NCBI RefSeq assembly: GCF_000149955.1
Contig: NC_030990.1
Location: 124,001-188,000, forward strand
Origin: Fusarium oxysporum f. sp. lycopersici 4287
Lineage: Eukaryota; Ascomycota; Sordariomycetes; Hypocreales; Nectriaceae
DNA length: 64,000 bases
Direction: 5' to 3'
In this document: positions 20,114-31,300 of the stretch, one piece after another
Layout: each line of letters starts with the position of its first letter
Numbering within the stretch: the first letter of the stretch is position 1
The notes under the pieces: generated by a model
Database searches by the model: none
Told to the model about the DNA's origin: nothing
The model's input: the letters and a program-made list of their open reading frames with translations, nothing else
Program-made: the position numbers and the translations under genes

Positions 20114-23100
20114 ATGAATGGCCACTCTCAACCCTCACATGAGCCTGTGATGAGCAAGCAAGATGAGGATCTGATGCAACTCACGTTGCAACTTAGAAAC
20201 AAGAAAGAAGCTGAGAAGTACGCCAAGTATCACGGCGACAAACTTATTGGAGTATGTATCACTGCCGGCATTGTATCATATTTGCTGACATCTATAGAAC
20301 CCCATTGTTCCCAAGGTTGGCTTATGGGAAGATGTCAAATCTGTGTTCTCCAAGTCCAGTAATTGGCCCGCCTTGAAGAGAACGGCAGATGGCATCATCA
20401 AAGGCACTGGGCTTGATGTAAGTTGACCTTGTATTTTCACGAGCCTCCCATCTGACGATGCGTAGGGACAGAGTCTTGCGACGATCGCTGGCAGTCTTTC
20501 TGACTACAGTGTCCAACGCCAGAAGCTGATCAATGACCAAGTCAAGGACAAGTACGACAAGATGCTGCACCGTGAGTTTACACAAACCTAGGAGAGACTG
20601 ATGACAGATGCTAATTCCTGCAGCGCCTTTGACGTACCTTGGCGATGCTTTCCAGTATAGAACTGCTGATGGCAAGTTCAACAGCGCCATGAATCCCCAT
20701 CTCGGCCAAGCTGGTGCCCCATACGCCAAGACCGTCCCGTCAAAGACAGCACCATTGGGAGCTCTCCCTGATCCTTCTGATCTCTTTGACAAGCTCATGG
20801 CACGAGAAGAAGGTGGCCGAGAGAGTCAATCCGGACTCTCCGCGATGCTCATCTACCACGCAACCATCATTATCCATGACATTTTCAGAACTAACGACAA
20901 CGACAAGAATATCTCTGATAGCTCGTCTTACCTCGACCTATCGCCTCTCTATGGATACACCAACGAGATGCAGCGCAAGGTTCGAGATGATAAGTACAAG
21001 CTTGGTCTACTGAAGCCTGATACTTTTGCTGAAGACCGTCTACTTCGGCAGCCACCTGGTGTCTGCATCATGCTAGTTATGTACAACCGTTATCATAACT
21101 ATGCTGCAAGACAACTTCTTCGTATCAACGAAAATGGCCGCTTCAGAGTGCCCGTCATGTATGAGAAGACAAAGATTGTCTCTCTGATCATGGAGCATCT
21201 TCCTGAGAAGGACCAATACGGTCAGAAGCTTCCCTTGGATGAGAAAGTTCAGAAGATGTGCAAGCAATACGAAGATCTCTGGCGACAGGTCCGCGCAGCG
21301 AGGCCTGGCGATGCACCATACGCTCCCCCGAAGACACCCAATGAGACTGATAAGGAGAAGAAGACTCGAGAGAAAGCTGAACAGGCTCGGCACGACGCTC
21401 TGGAGGAGATTGAGAAGTTTAACAAGTCTAAGCTGAACCAAGACTTGGAAGACCTGGCCAACGATCTCAAGCTTCTTCTCAAGAAGAAGACGTTGAAGCT
21501 CAAGGATCACGATCATCAAGCCGCCAAGGACTTTGAAGCTGCATGCGACGAGTTCAAAGATGCCTGGGAAGCAGCCTGGAACAAGCAAGACGATGACCTC
21601 TTCAACACGGCTCGACTCATCACCTGCGGCATGTACATCCAGATCTCAGTCCACGACTACTTAAGAGCGCTTATGGGCTTCCATCAGTTCGACACCAACT
21701 TCACGCTTGACCCACGCGCCGACTTTGATCAGAAGAAGACGAGCCGTGGTATTGGCAACCAAGTCACGGTCGAGTTCAACCTTCTCTACCGCTTCCACTG
21801 TGCCATCTCCCGTAAGGATGAGGCATACACTGAGGACTTTATGAAGAAGGTGTTGCATTTCAGGGACCCGAGCAATACTTCTCTTCCCGAGTTTCTGGGT
21901 ACTATGGCTGCTGTTAAGCAGAAGGCTGCAGAGGATCATAAGTATGGTAAGAGGGAGCCTGAGCCATGGGAGGTCACCTTTGGTATCCCAGATGACGACA
22001 CAGCACCTGAAAATGGAGCTGGATCGTCTGGCAATACGTCGGACAGTGGTATTGCTTTTAACGGTGCTGCTTCCAACATCGAACCACAGAAGGTCACCAA
22101 GTCCAAGCACTTTACTCGCAACGCCATCACCAACCTCTTCGATGACAACCAGATGCTCGAGGAGCTTACTTCAGCTATGGATGACCCCATCTCAAACTTT
22201 GGACCCCGCAACGTTCCCAAGTGCCTCAAGCCCGTTGAGATCATGGGCATTCTTCAAGCTCGTCGATGGGAGTGCGGAACTTTGAATGACTTCAGAGACT
22301 TCTTTGGCCTGCCCAGACACCAGTCGTTTGAGAGTGTCACCAAGAACGTTGAGATCCAAAATGCACTTCGAGATCTTTATGAGCACCCTGACAAGATCGA
22401 GCTCTATCCCGGTATCTTCTGCGAGTCTGATGAGTACATGGGCCTGGACCCAGGTCCCAGTGAGTCAAGCTCTGCTCTTTGGTCTGCCATCTTCTCCGAT
22501 GCCATCACGCTTGTTCGATCTGATCGGTTCTACACTGTTGATTGGAACACCAACTCTTTGACCTCTTGGGGCATGAAAGAGGTCACTCCCAACAACGAGG
22601 TTTGCAAGAGCTCAGTCTTCCATCGCCTACTTCAACGTGCTTTCCCAGGATGGTTCCCCTCCAACACCATCCGCTTCTTCCATCCTTTCTACACGGCCAA
22701 GCAGAATGCCATCTATGCCGAGGCTCAAGGCTATGGTGATTGGTTCAAGGAGACAGTTGATCACCCAAAGGTTGCTGTTGCTGCCCCGGTACAGAAGCCC
22801 GAGAAGCCGTGGTATCTCAGTAAGTACGATGACATCAAGATCATACTGCAAGGCGAGAAGGCCAAGAACTTCACCAACCCTGCGTATTACTACGAGGCAA
22901 ACCTGCCTCAAGTAGTCAGAGACGTATTGAACCCGATACCCGCGAAGGATCCACCTACCTACTCTTCCGTGATTGATGATTATGTCAAGGACGTGGACGC
23001 AGACTTGAAGAAGTACCTTGATCAAGAGATGAGAGAGATTGTCAAGAGAGAGTCGGTCTCTATGACCAACTCGACATTCCAGATCGATGCTACTCGAGAG

Positions 23101-24694
23101 TGAGTTTATTTCTACCCTTTGACTCCCAGACCCCGCTGACCAACTCATAGCTTTGCCATACCCGTTGTCACTCGATACGTCGCCGATTTCCTCGGCTTTG
23201 GCAACAAGCTATTCAAGACTCCAACCGATGCCAAGGACACGTACAGCGAGAATGAGATTTATCGGCACATCACAAACTGCCAGATCTTCCTCTCGTACAA
23301 CGCTGACGAGACCAAGTGGTTGCAGCGCCGTGAAGCCTTCAAGGCTTCCATGAAGAAGCTCATCGAACTGACCCAGAGAGGAACTATCTGGGAAGCTGGA
23401 CAGTGGGACATCACCAGGGCGTTGTTTGGTAAGAAAGAGACTAATGCTATGCATGATCTTGGAGTCTTTGTCGCGAAACAGGTCCTTGCTTATGAGAAGG
23501 ACCAGAGTAAAGCGGCTGCTATTCTTCTGCTCATTTGTCTCGACTTTGCTTATAATGCAGTCGTTTCGGTAAGTTCATTCAGTGCTCGGTTTAATAGATA
23601 TGCTAACGAGCAATAGTTCACTGCTACCTTGGACGGGTACATGAGGGACCTTTATGCAGCGGCTGATGGTCGTCCGCATCTCATGCTCCTGCGCAATGAC
23701 ATCGGTCCACAATGGATACAAGTCCAGAAGTGTGTCTTCAGTGATAAGCCAGACGCGGATGAGCAGCTGGAGAAGATGGTACAGACAATGGCTCGAATCA
23801 CCGTTCGACAGCCCATTATTCGCAAGGCTGTCGAAGAAGGCAAGTATACTTTTGCTGGTGTGAACAAAGGAAAGCAAGTTACTATCAAGGAAGGTCAAGC
23901 TGTTATCCTCGATCTTGTAAGTTCATACCACCAGATGTCTGTCCAAACTTCATACTAACTGTGTTCTGCAGGCCAAGGCGGGTGAGGAGCCTGGAGTCAA
24001 GGGCAACGCAGAGAAGCAACAGGTCTTAATGTCCCAGCTCAGCATCGCCGACAAATTTGGCGTCTTTGCACCTCGACGTGTCGCCACGATCTCTCTGACC
24101 TCAATGATCAAGTTCGTCGCTCAGATGAAGAACCCTCGTCGTGGTCACGATGCGCAGGGCAAGCTCAAGAAGATCAATCTTGACTCTACACCCGAGGGCT
24201 ACGCAAATTACATGGCACCTGGACGAGTTAGCTGGATTGAGCAGCAAGTCAAGAAGCTGGACGACCATAAAGAGGCAGACGAGATCTTCACTGATGACAT
24301 CCTTCGGCCCCAGACTGATACGTATCTCACCCCAACTTGGGATGAGTTTGTTCCCTTCCCCATGACGTGGAAGATTCGCTTCGACGGCTTCGGCGAATCG
24401 GATTACAAGGTTGGCACCAATGACTACGGTAGAGTCAAAACAACTCCTACGCTTCCTGATTTCTGTCCTCCGTGGTATCAGCCTCAAGGTCCGAGCACAG
24501 AAGGTGGTGCTTTTGCTTCTACCGTCTGCATTTGTGCTGATGAGGGAGCTGGAAAGGGGGAGGTTGATGAGAAGGGTGAGAAGGTTCACAAGAAGGGTTG
24601 TCCTTGCGTCGGAGGCTCGAAGAAGAAGTCTAAGCTGAAGACGGCTCAGCTATCGACTGGATGTGGATTGAGTGATAACTGTGTTCACAAGTAG
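20114..24694 (+). CDS. Ppo-type fatty-acid dioxygenase with degenerate P450 domain
   Basis: Psi-factor-producing oxygenase family: N-terminal heme peroxidase-like dioxygenase fused to a P450-like domain, acting on linoleic/oleic acid to make hydroperoxy oxylipins. Seven exons: 20114-20251, 20298-20417, 20466-20571, 20624-23099, 23151-23568, 23617-23916 and 23972-24694, giving about 1426 aa (family usually 1050-1150). The distal His is in IIIHDIFRT (about 206); the catalytic Tyr and proximal His are in LLYRFHC (about Tyr510, His513). Two deviations stand out. A Lys/Glu-rich, probably coiled-coil insertion of about 140 residues (about 300-440) lies between RFRVPV and DDDLFNTARLITCG. Where the P450 heme-thiolate loop should lie (about 1213-1225) the sequence is DKFGVFAPRRVA, with no Cys. 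The C-terminus has a charged, Cys-rich tail (CIC, CPC, TGCGLSDNC). It is likely a dioxygenase without P450 isomerase activity, as described for PpoC-like enzymes. Confidence 0.88.
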
Positions 24695-26119
24695 TGGTCC
24701 TGTGAGTTTCTTATAATAATTGGTCTCTTGTGTAGCGGTGTGTCACTGTGCTTCACCTTTGGCCATTGTCGTTGAGGGATGTCAGATTGTCTAGCCTGCA
24801 TGACTCCTCTGCTCGCCTTGGAGTTCCTGCTTAAGGTCAACGTAAATACCTGCTGAAATTCGCCAAAACTTTACCTCTGTTACCACGAAGATGCCTAAGC
24901 CACTTCATCAATTGGAAGAATTTTACGAGACAGCCTATCGCAAGTTCTGTGTTGGATTTGACCGAGCCACGATATTCGGTAGCCATATACCGAAGTCGGC
25001 GTTTATCTTAATCCATGTGATATAATTGCCAATATTTCACTTTTCCCTATTGAGATGCGCAGCCTTCTTCGGCATTTGCCCTTATTTATACGACATGTGG
25101 GATGGGCTGTGCATTATCTATTCGTTACGACAAGTGGGTTGACATGACTCGAGCCAAGGTCGCTGACAGCTTGGCAGGGGAAAATCATACTATGGACTCG
25201 GCTGGACGCATAATGGATGGGGCTTAGTGGACAAGCCGGGTTAGCTTTTGCTGTTTGCTAATTCAGCTACATTGTTAATTCATTCTGTAATGCTTGATTG
25301 CGTCCAGGATTATGTGCAAGATGCCTCGACCCTATGCTGAAAATGAACGAATAAACTGTGCACATACCGCTAAAGCCCTCGTTTCCACAACCAAATTTTA
25401 TCATACAAATCTTCTCGACTTGAATGAATATTAGAGAAAGAGTGAGCTTGAATCACATGCAATACATAGGATATTTCCTTGTTGATCTATCCCTCAGTCC
25501 ATATCTCTTGTACAGGTTAGATGAGCTTTGGTGGGCTGCCAAGCTAAGTAACAACCCATTTTCGGGTTTAGCGCTAAGCGAGAGCGCCTACAACTACTTA
25601 ATCCGTCCTAGCTCTTCCGCGCAAACAACGCCAAGAACCATGGGAGATCTGCACGAAGCTAGGATGATCCTCGTGAATCTCCTCTTTCTGAGGGGAACCT
25701 CGGATATGACACAAAGCCGGCCAGGATTAAGCATAAGAGGCTCACGAGATAGAAGGCGGGGAGCACATTAGAGTTCACAGCCGGACAAGCCTTTCGTAAT
25801 TGATGAACCAGACCGACCAATGCTATCGCAAGACGTGGGGGCAGTTTATACGATTGACCGTGTCGGAAGCTTCTGTGGTTATTCCAGGGCCTCTAACTTC
25901 CTGATGTAGTAGCACTACCCCATAGTTCCCGAACTCTAAATGACACATCGGTGGTAATAGCGGGGATAGATAACGGCAATTACACTGAGGAGAGTTTGTA
26001 TGGGAATAAACAGTTGCCAGAGTATAAATAAGAGCAGCCACTCCCGGTGAAAATAACTTTGTCACAAACTTTAGCAACCCTGATAGTTTTGATTGAGTTT
26101 TGACAATCACACCGTCACT
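24695..26119. other. Intergenic
   Basis: 1.4 kb between the Ppo stop and the lipase start. Only short ORFs (the longest, 115 codons at 25424) with no recognisable domain. No RNA or repeat identified. The last 100 nt form the lipase promoter (GAGTATAAATAAGAG near 26020). Confidence 0.5.
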
Positions 26120-27490
26120 ATGTTACCAAAGTTTCTCACAAACATCCTTGTTTCAGGCGCTCTCGTTGCTGCCGCCACCCAAGATCCCCTTCAGCCTAAC
26201 CAGTGCGACGTTACCTGCCAGCTTGCATACCGCAAGGCTCTCGCTCTTGAGTCCAGCCGCTGGGTCAACCAAAACGTCTCCACAGACGACTTCTACTCCA
26301 ACCCGTCTAATCTTTCCGACTACTCTGCTGGTGATCTTGTGAAATGGGAAAATGTTCCCGCTGATCAAGCCTCCAAGAGGTGGACCCTTCCCGGCGGAGT
26401 ATCCATTTCTCGATTCTTCTATATCACCGAGGACATTGATGGAAAGCCCATTCCAGCCACTGGGTTTGTTTTGACACCTTACTCAAACCCACTCGGTAAC
26501 GACAAGCCTTTCCGTACACTTGTTTGGACTCATGGAACTGCTGGTGGTACGCGTCAATGTGCGCCGTCAAATCACCGAGCTCTCTATTATGAGTGGTCAG
26601 GCCCTTTTGCTCTTGTTCAGCAAGGCTATGTCGTGATTGCCCCCGACTATGCTGGTCAAGGCAGTGACATTCCTCAGGGTTTTATGTATGAGTCTGGTGC
26701 ACTTCACGCTGGAGATGTCAGCTTTGGACTCCAGGCTGCGCGCAAGGCTCTTGGAAAGCGCATCACCAAGGAATGGGTCGTTATTGGACATAGTGAGGGT
26801 GGCATGACTGCATGGAGGACTGACGAGCGAGAGGCCAAGCCCGGCAAAGCCACGGGCGGCTTCCTCGGCGCTGTCGCAATTGCTCCAGCTCTCCAACCCA
26901 TCAAGCTCATCCCCGAATCCTTCCGCCGGGCAAAGGATGGCCCAGCTGGCGATGTTGTCTCTATCTTCCTCCTCCAGTCTATCTCACGCCTCTTCCCCTC
27001 CATCAAGGTCGAAGACTACGTCACCGACATTGTCCTCAGCCGCATCGCCCTCGCAGACCAGGGCTGTATTATCACAGGAGGTACACTCTATGGTAGCCTG
27101 ACCGTGAAACAACTGTACAAGAACACCAGCTGGATCGAGCATCCCGACTTCGTTGACTGGCAGAAGCGTTACAACGGCGCTGGAGAACACCCCCTCGCGG
27201 CTCCCATGCTTGTCATTCAGGGGGACGATGACATTCTGACATACGCTGAATATGCCGAAGAGGATTTCAATGCCACTTGCAAGAAGTACCCTGAGTCGAC
27301 TGCTGAGTATAGGCTTTACCACAAGACGGATCATGGTCTTGCTCTTTCGGTTTCTATGGCTGACTTTTTCCCGTGGATTGAGGACCGTTTCAACAAGGTC
27401 AAGCTGAACAAGGGTTGTAAGAAGACTGTTATTAAGCCGGTCACTGATAACTTTGGGCTTACCAGCCAGGACTGGCAGGTAGCGCTGTGA
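26120..27490 (+). CDS. Secretory lipase (alpha/beta hydrolase, LIP family)
   Basis: Intronless 456-aa secreted lipase/esterase. The ATG at 26120 gives a clean signal peptide (MLPKFLTNILVSGALVAAA); an upstream in-frame ATG at 26093 would put polar residues ahead of it. The core matches the secretory lipase family: an N-terminal QCDVTCQLAYRKA segment, LVWTHGTAGGTRQCAPS (oxyanion region), APDYAGQG, then the nucleophile elbow VVIGHSEGGM (Ser about 225). The acid is expected in IQGDDDILT and the His in KTDHGLAL. Cysteine pairs fit disulfides. It hydrolyses acyl esters outside the cell and could release fatty acids, the substrates of the Ppo enzyme next door, although co-function is only suggested by position. 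A TATA-like box lies about 95 nt upstream. Confidence 0.88.
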   Translation: MLPKFLTNILVSGALVAAATQDPLQPNQCDVTCQLAYRKALALESSRWVNQNVSTDDFYSNPSNLSDYSAGDLVKWENVPADQASKRWTLPGGVSISRFFYITEDIDGKPIPATGFVLTPYSNPLGNDKPFRTLVWTHGTAGGTRQCAPSNHRALYYEWSGPFALVQQGYVVIAPDYAGQGSDIPQGFMYESGALHAGDVSFGLQAARKALGKRITKEWVVIGHSEGGMTAWRTDEREAKPGKATGGFLGAVAIAPALQPIKLIPESFRRAKDGPAGDVVSIFLLQSISRLFPSIKVEDYVTDIVLSRIALADQGCIITGGTLYGSLTVKQLYKNTSWIEHPDFVDWQKRYNGAGEHPLAAPMLVIQGDDDILTYAEYAEEDFNATCKKYPESTAEYRLYHKTDHGLALSVSMADFFPWIEDRFNKVKLNKGCKKTVIKPVTDNFGLTSQDWQVAL

Positions 27491-28041
27491 AACCGAAGAC
27501 ATTGGTGTAGTGAGATCTGACTCTCGAGTCGTTGAGGCCCTGGAGGGGTAGCGTTCTTTTATTTTGTACCTATTTATGCAGCCTTGTTTATTATATACAG
27601 ACGGCCCTCGACGAATAAATATCTGCATCTCACTTGTTGCTAAATCAGTGACAAGAACTGTTTTTCAACCAAGAGGTCTTGTAGTAGAAAGCTATGTATC
27701 AGCTTCGCCTAAAGGAAGCATGCCTTGATATGTTCCAAGTTTACACAACGCTGTAAAAGGTGAGATATGATTTCAAAATATTTTTTGCCGATCAATTCAA
27801 CATGATACCATTTGGCCAATGGCATTCTCAACGAATTGCATCTTGCTAGCTTGTTAGGTGCAAGACGTCGTTGGTGGCTTCGAACTTGTGAGGGCGGGGT
27901 ACCTGGGAGGCCCACCAGATTCTTGTACCACCTAACTTTTGTTCCTTTTTCTCTGTCGCTCAAATATAACCGGTTATTTCATTTATCTTACCTGGATTTG
28001 CTCCCTCTCACTGTTGATCATAAGTTCTTACCTCTGTGTCC
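27491..28041. other. Intergenic
   Basis: 551 nt with the lipase 3' flank and the RBR ligase promoter. Nothing else recognised. Confidence 0.5.
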
Positions 28042-29384
28042 ATGGATACTTCGTCATTAATGCTGGCCCTCCAGCTCCAGCAACAGGACCTAAACCTATG
28101 GGAACAGTCCAGAAAAGAAAAGCAGCGTGAAGGCGAAGTGACAGACTCAGATTTTGCTCTTCAGGCCAGTCGTCAAGAGCTTGAGCTGATGACGGCTCAG
28201 ATCTCTGATCAAGTGCTGGCCCTCAGTATTGCAAGAGCTGTTGAGTCGGATGGCCAGCTCATCAGAGAAGCTCAGTTGGCGGAGGAGCAGGCTGTAAAAG
28301 ATCGTGAATATGCCATCAGACTTTCGGGAGGCCCCAGCGCAGCAGCCAAGTCAGATGCTGAAAGTGTGAAGAAAGTCCCAAGAGTGGACGACGAGGAGGA
28401 AGATTTAATCGATATCTTGAGATCAATGAATCTGGGTGGATTTGACGATTCCACGTCGGGCCAACCTGAATCATCAAATTGGGCAGCATCACGCAAGGCG
28501 CCTCAAATGAAGGAATGCATCGCCTGCAACGACCGATTCCCGCCTCTTGCGCTCTCCCGGTCACCTTGCTCTCACGAGTATTGTCGAGAATGCATTGTGG
28601 GCCTGGTCCGTTCCTCACTTCAAGACGAGACTCTATTCCCTCCACGATGCTGCGGCCAGAACATTCCTGTCACTAAAGGTCGATGGTTCTCACCAGAGCT
28701 AGTCGGCCAGTTCCAGGCTAAGAAGTTGGAATTTGACACTCCGAATCGCACGTACTGCAGCGAGCCATCTTGCTCGACGTTCGTGCCACCACAATTTATC
28801 GCAGGCGAGACAGCGACTTGCCCCAGATGCCGTCGGCGTACCTGTGTCCACTGTAAAGGGCCATACCACACTGGTATTTGTCCGAGTGATACCGCCTCAC
28901 AGCAAATCTTGGAGCTTGCGGCTGAGAATGGCTGGCAGCGGTGCTATGCTTGCCACAGAGTGGTTGAGCTAGACATTGGATGTAATCACATGAGTAAGTG
29001 GCCAAGCTGTTCTAACATCTAAATGTCCTACTAATACCTAAGCCAGCCTGTATTTGCAGAGCAGAATTCTGCTACGTTTGCGGCGAGCGTTGGAAGAATT
29101 GCGATTGCCCTCAATGGCAAGAAGAGCGGCTGACGAGAAGGGCTAATGACATTGTTGACCGAGATGACAATGCCGGTCATATGAATGCCAGGGTTCGGCA
29201 GGCTCGTGTTGAACAGGAGAGGGTGAATTTGATGGAGAACCACGAGTGCACGCACGACAGGTGGAAGGGGCGTCCTGGTCCTCGGCAATGTGAGGAATGT
29301 TACCAGGTTCTTCCCCAGTTCATTTACGAGTGTCGTCAGTGCCATATTATGGCTTGTAGGCGATGTCGATTTAACCGACTTTGA
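28042..29384 (+). CDS. RBR-type (RING-IBR-RING) E3 ubiquitin ligase
   Basis: Two exons, 28042-28993 and 29047-29384, joined within the RING2 (GCNHM then TCICRAEF), give 429 aa. The first 150 residues are charged and helical (Q/E-rich, probably coiled coil). RING1 starts at about residue 159 (CIACNDRF...CSHEYCREC...PPRCC). The IBR contains YCSEPSCSTF and CPRCRRRTCVHCKGPYHTGIC. RING2 contains CYACHRVVEL, GCNHM with the expected catalytic Cys, and FCYVCGERW. The C-terminus adds further His/Cys pairs (ECTHDRW, CEECY, CRQCH, CRRCR) that may form another zinc module. RBR ligases pass ubiquitin through a RING2 thioester. Many Fusarium genomes hold expanded families of such proteins. Partner unknown. 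The start is the first ATG; an in-frame GTG just upstream is not used. Confidence 0.88.
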
Positions 29385-29640
29385 AGTTGAGGCTTGAGGC
29401 TGTATGTAGTTCAAACATTAAATATCGGAAGAATGGATCCCAGATAGACTCAGATCACAGCTCCTGGGCCATGAATTTGATGTGTATGGATTAATTATAT
29501 AGTTACAATATGGTTAACGAGGTATGCTAAAGATCGTGACAGAAGAGAAGCCCAATGGTGGGCATGATAAAATGTGTCAGGTTATACACAGTTCAGAGTC
29601 CAGCCCCTACCTTGAAATCTTGTTGACCTCAGCATTTTCG

Positions 29641-30450
29641 TCACTGGGTCACCGGACTCATGCTATTCTTAACATCGGGGTATTTTGACTCTTCCTTCCA
29701 CGCAGCCGGTGCCTTGCAAATTCTTATATCCTTCCCTCTTGCTCTGTACATCACCCTATTTTGACAGTTGTCGCAGATGTGCTCAATGTCGAATGACCAC
29801 TTTGCCATATATGGAGCGACTGCTCCACAGACTGTGGTCATCAGTAGCGCCACAGCTTGTAGACTTTCATTTGTTAGCTCAGACTCTGTCAAGGTGACGT
29901 ATTTCACGTACTGAGTTGTGCTGGAAGGCTTCTTCTTCACTCTTGTTTCGCTTCGGCGTAGACAGAACGGACAATCGATGGCTTCAGGTTGGTCCCCCAG
30001 GAGATGTAGAGGTGTTACGGTATTCGATCCCGGGGGAGCAGGTATGACTTCCAAACCAGAAGCATATTCGATATTTGTTTGTGGCGTTGTACTAATCATA
30101 GGTAGGTTGTCGCGATTATGGGCGTATTCCACGAGAGCAAGTTCGGGGGCATCGTGTATGACGGCCTGTGGAAGGCAATCGGAATCAGCCCGAGGAGAAT
30201 GTGCTACTTCGAGTGTGCTATGGTTGCGAGAGTCGAGATCTGTTTCGGTAAGGGGGGGTAATGTGAATGACTCGGTCGATCGAGAGGTTATTGGTGTCAT
30301 GGCCATTGGGGACACGGAGACATTGAAAGCAACGGGGCTGGAGGTTGTTGTCATAGGCGACACAAAACCATCTGTTGTGAGAGGGTCTGTTGTAGTTGCC
30401 TCTGAGTAACTTGGTGGTGGTAGAGGACTGTTCATGTTAATCGAGGACAT
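29641..30450 (-). CDS. LITAF-like zinc-domain protein with PPxY motif
   Basis: Intronless 269-aa protein. The N-terminus has a PPxY-type motif (PLPPPSYSEA), a WW-domain ligand recognised by Nedd4/Rsp5-type ligases, then about 130 residues rich in Ser/Thr/Pro. The C-terminal part is LITAF-like: a CPFC pair (about residue 160), a hydrophobic membrane-inserting segment (LQAVALLMTTVCGAVAPYM), then HICDNC and a basic NRVMYRARGKD tail. LITAF/SIMPLE proteins are monotopic endosomal or plasma-membrane proteins in which two CxxC knuckles form one zinc site on either side of the hydrophobic segment. That role is inferred by family. Converges with the RBR ligase gene across about 260 nt. Confidence 0.75.
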   Translation of the reverse strand: MSSINMNSPLPPPSYSEATTTDPLTTDGFVSPMTTTSSPVAFNVSVSPMAMTPITSRSTESFTLPPLTETDLDSRNHSTLEVAHSPRADSDCLPQAVIHDAPELALVEYAHNRDNLPMISTTPQTNIEYASGLEVIPAPPGSNTVTPLHLLGDQPEAIDCPFCLRRSETRVKKKPSSTTQYVKYVTLTESELTNESLQAVALLMTTVCGAVAPYMAKWSFDIEHICDNCQNRVMYRARGKDIRICKAPAAWKEESKYPDVKNSMSPVTQ

Positions 30451-31300
30451 GTAGAAGGCAAATATGCTTCTTACCCTGCCGGGACATGGTACAGTTGCCG
30501 GTCTTTAGAGTCCATTATGAGGGAAAGAAATATGAGACAAGTGACAAAACTTGGCAGCATTCCACTAGGAAGAGCAGGAGACAAGATATTTAACTAGCTC
30601 AATGCAGCCTCGAGCACCCCGGCCCATTAGGCTGATGTGTTCGGATTCGACGGAGCTTCTCATCAAGCGATCCTCCAACTAGCAATCGTGTCGAGGCCCT
30701 ACGAGGCGAAGTTTAGATTAAAGTGAAACTTTATGGCAATTCGGCCACGCGTAGCGTGCGCAATGGTCAACACTAGAGCCGTAATGCAATTTGAAATCAT
30801 GCCGCAGCTGCCACTAACCGGCACAACCCGGTACCGAGACCGAAACCGAGAGCGGCACCGAAACCCCTAAACCAATCAAAACATGGTTGCTTCATGAGAT
30901 AAAGACGATCAAAAAGTCCCAGGCTGGGCCTTGAGCCTGGGGTTGTCTTTGCTGACATTTTTGAGATTCCAACAAGCTTATTTGGTTGGATCGGGTTAAA
31001 AATAGTGCCGGTAGGGCTGGTTTTCCAGGTAGCACTATGTCTCTAAGCCTCAGAGCTCGGTTTCTCTTTTGCACTTTGCAGGTTTTCGAATACGTGTATG
31101 GGCTTTTTCAGTAACTGCCGCGTAATTAATAGAGTTGAGACTTGTTGATTCAGAATGTTTTGGTTCAATTGCGAATGTTATAAATGTTGGTCTTGCCAAC
31201 AATGTCCAGCTTTATCATCATCTCAAGCCTCAACATCCTCATTCCATTGTAATCATACTACCGCCTCTTTTTCTTCACTGCTTTTACAAACTCTATCAAA
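30451..31300. other. Divergent intergenic region
   Basis: 850 nt between the starts of the LITAF-like gene and the small membrane-protein gene. A near-repeat run of ACCGAGACCGAAACCGAGAGCGG... lies at about 30830-30866. No gene or RNA recognised. Confidence 0.45.

Noticed and set aside
25424..25771. 115-codon ORF between Ppo and lipase
   Set aside because: No domain or signal peptide, no splice partners, composition not protein-like.
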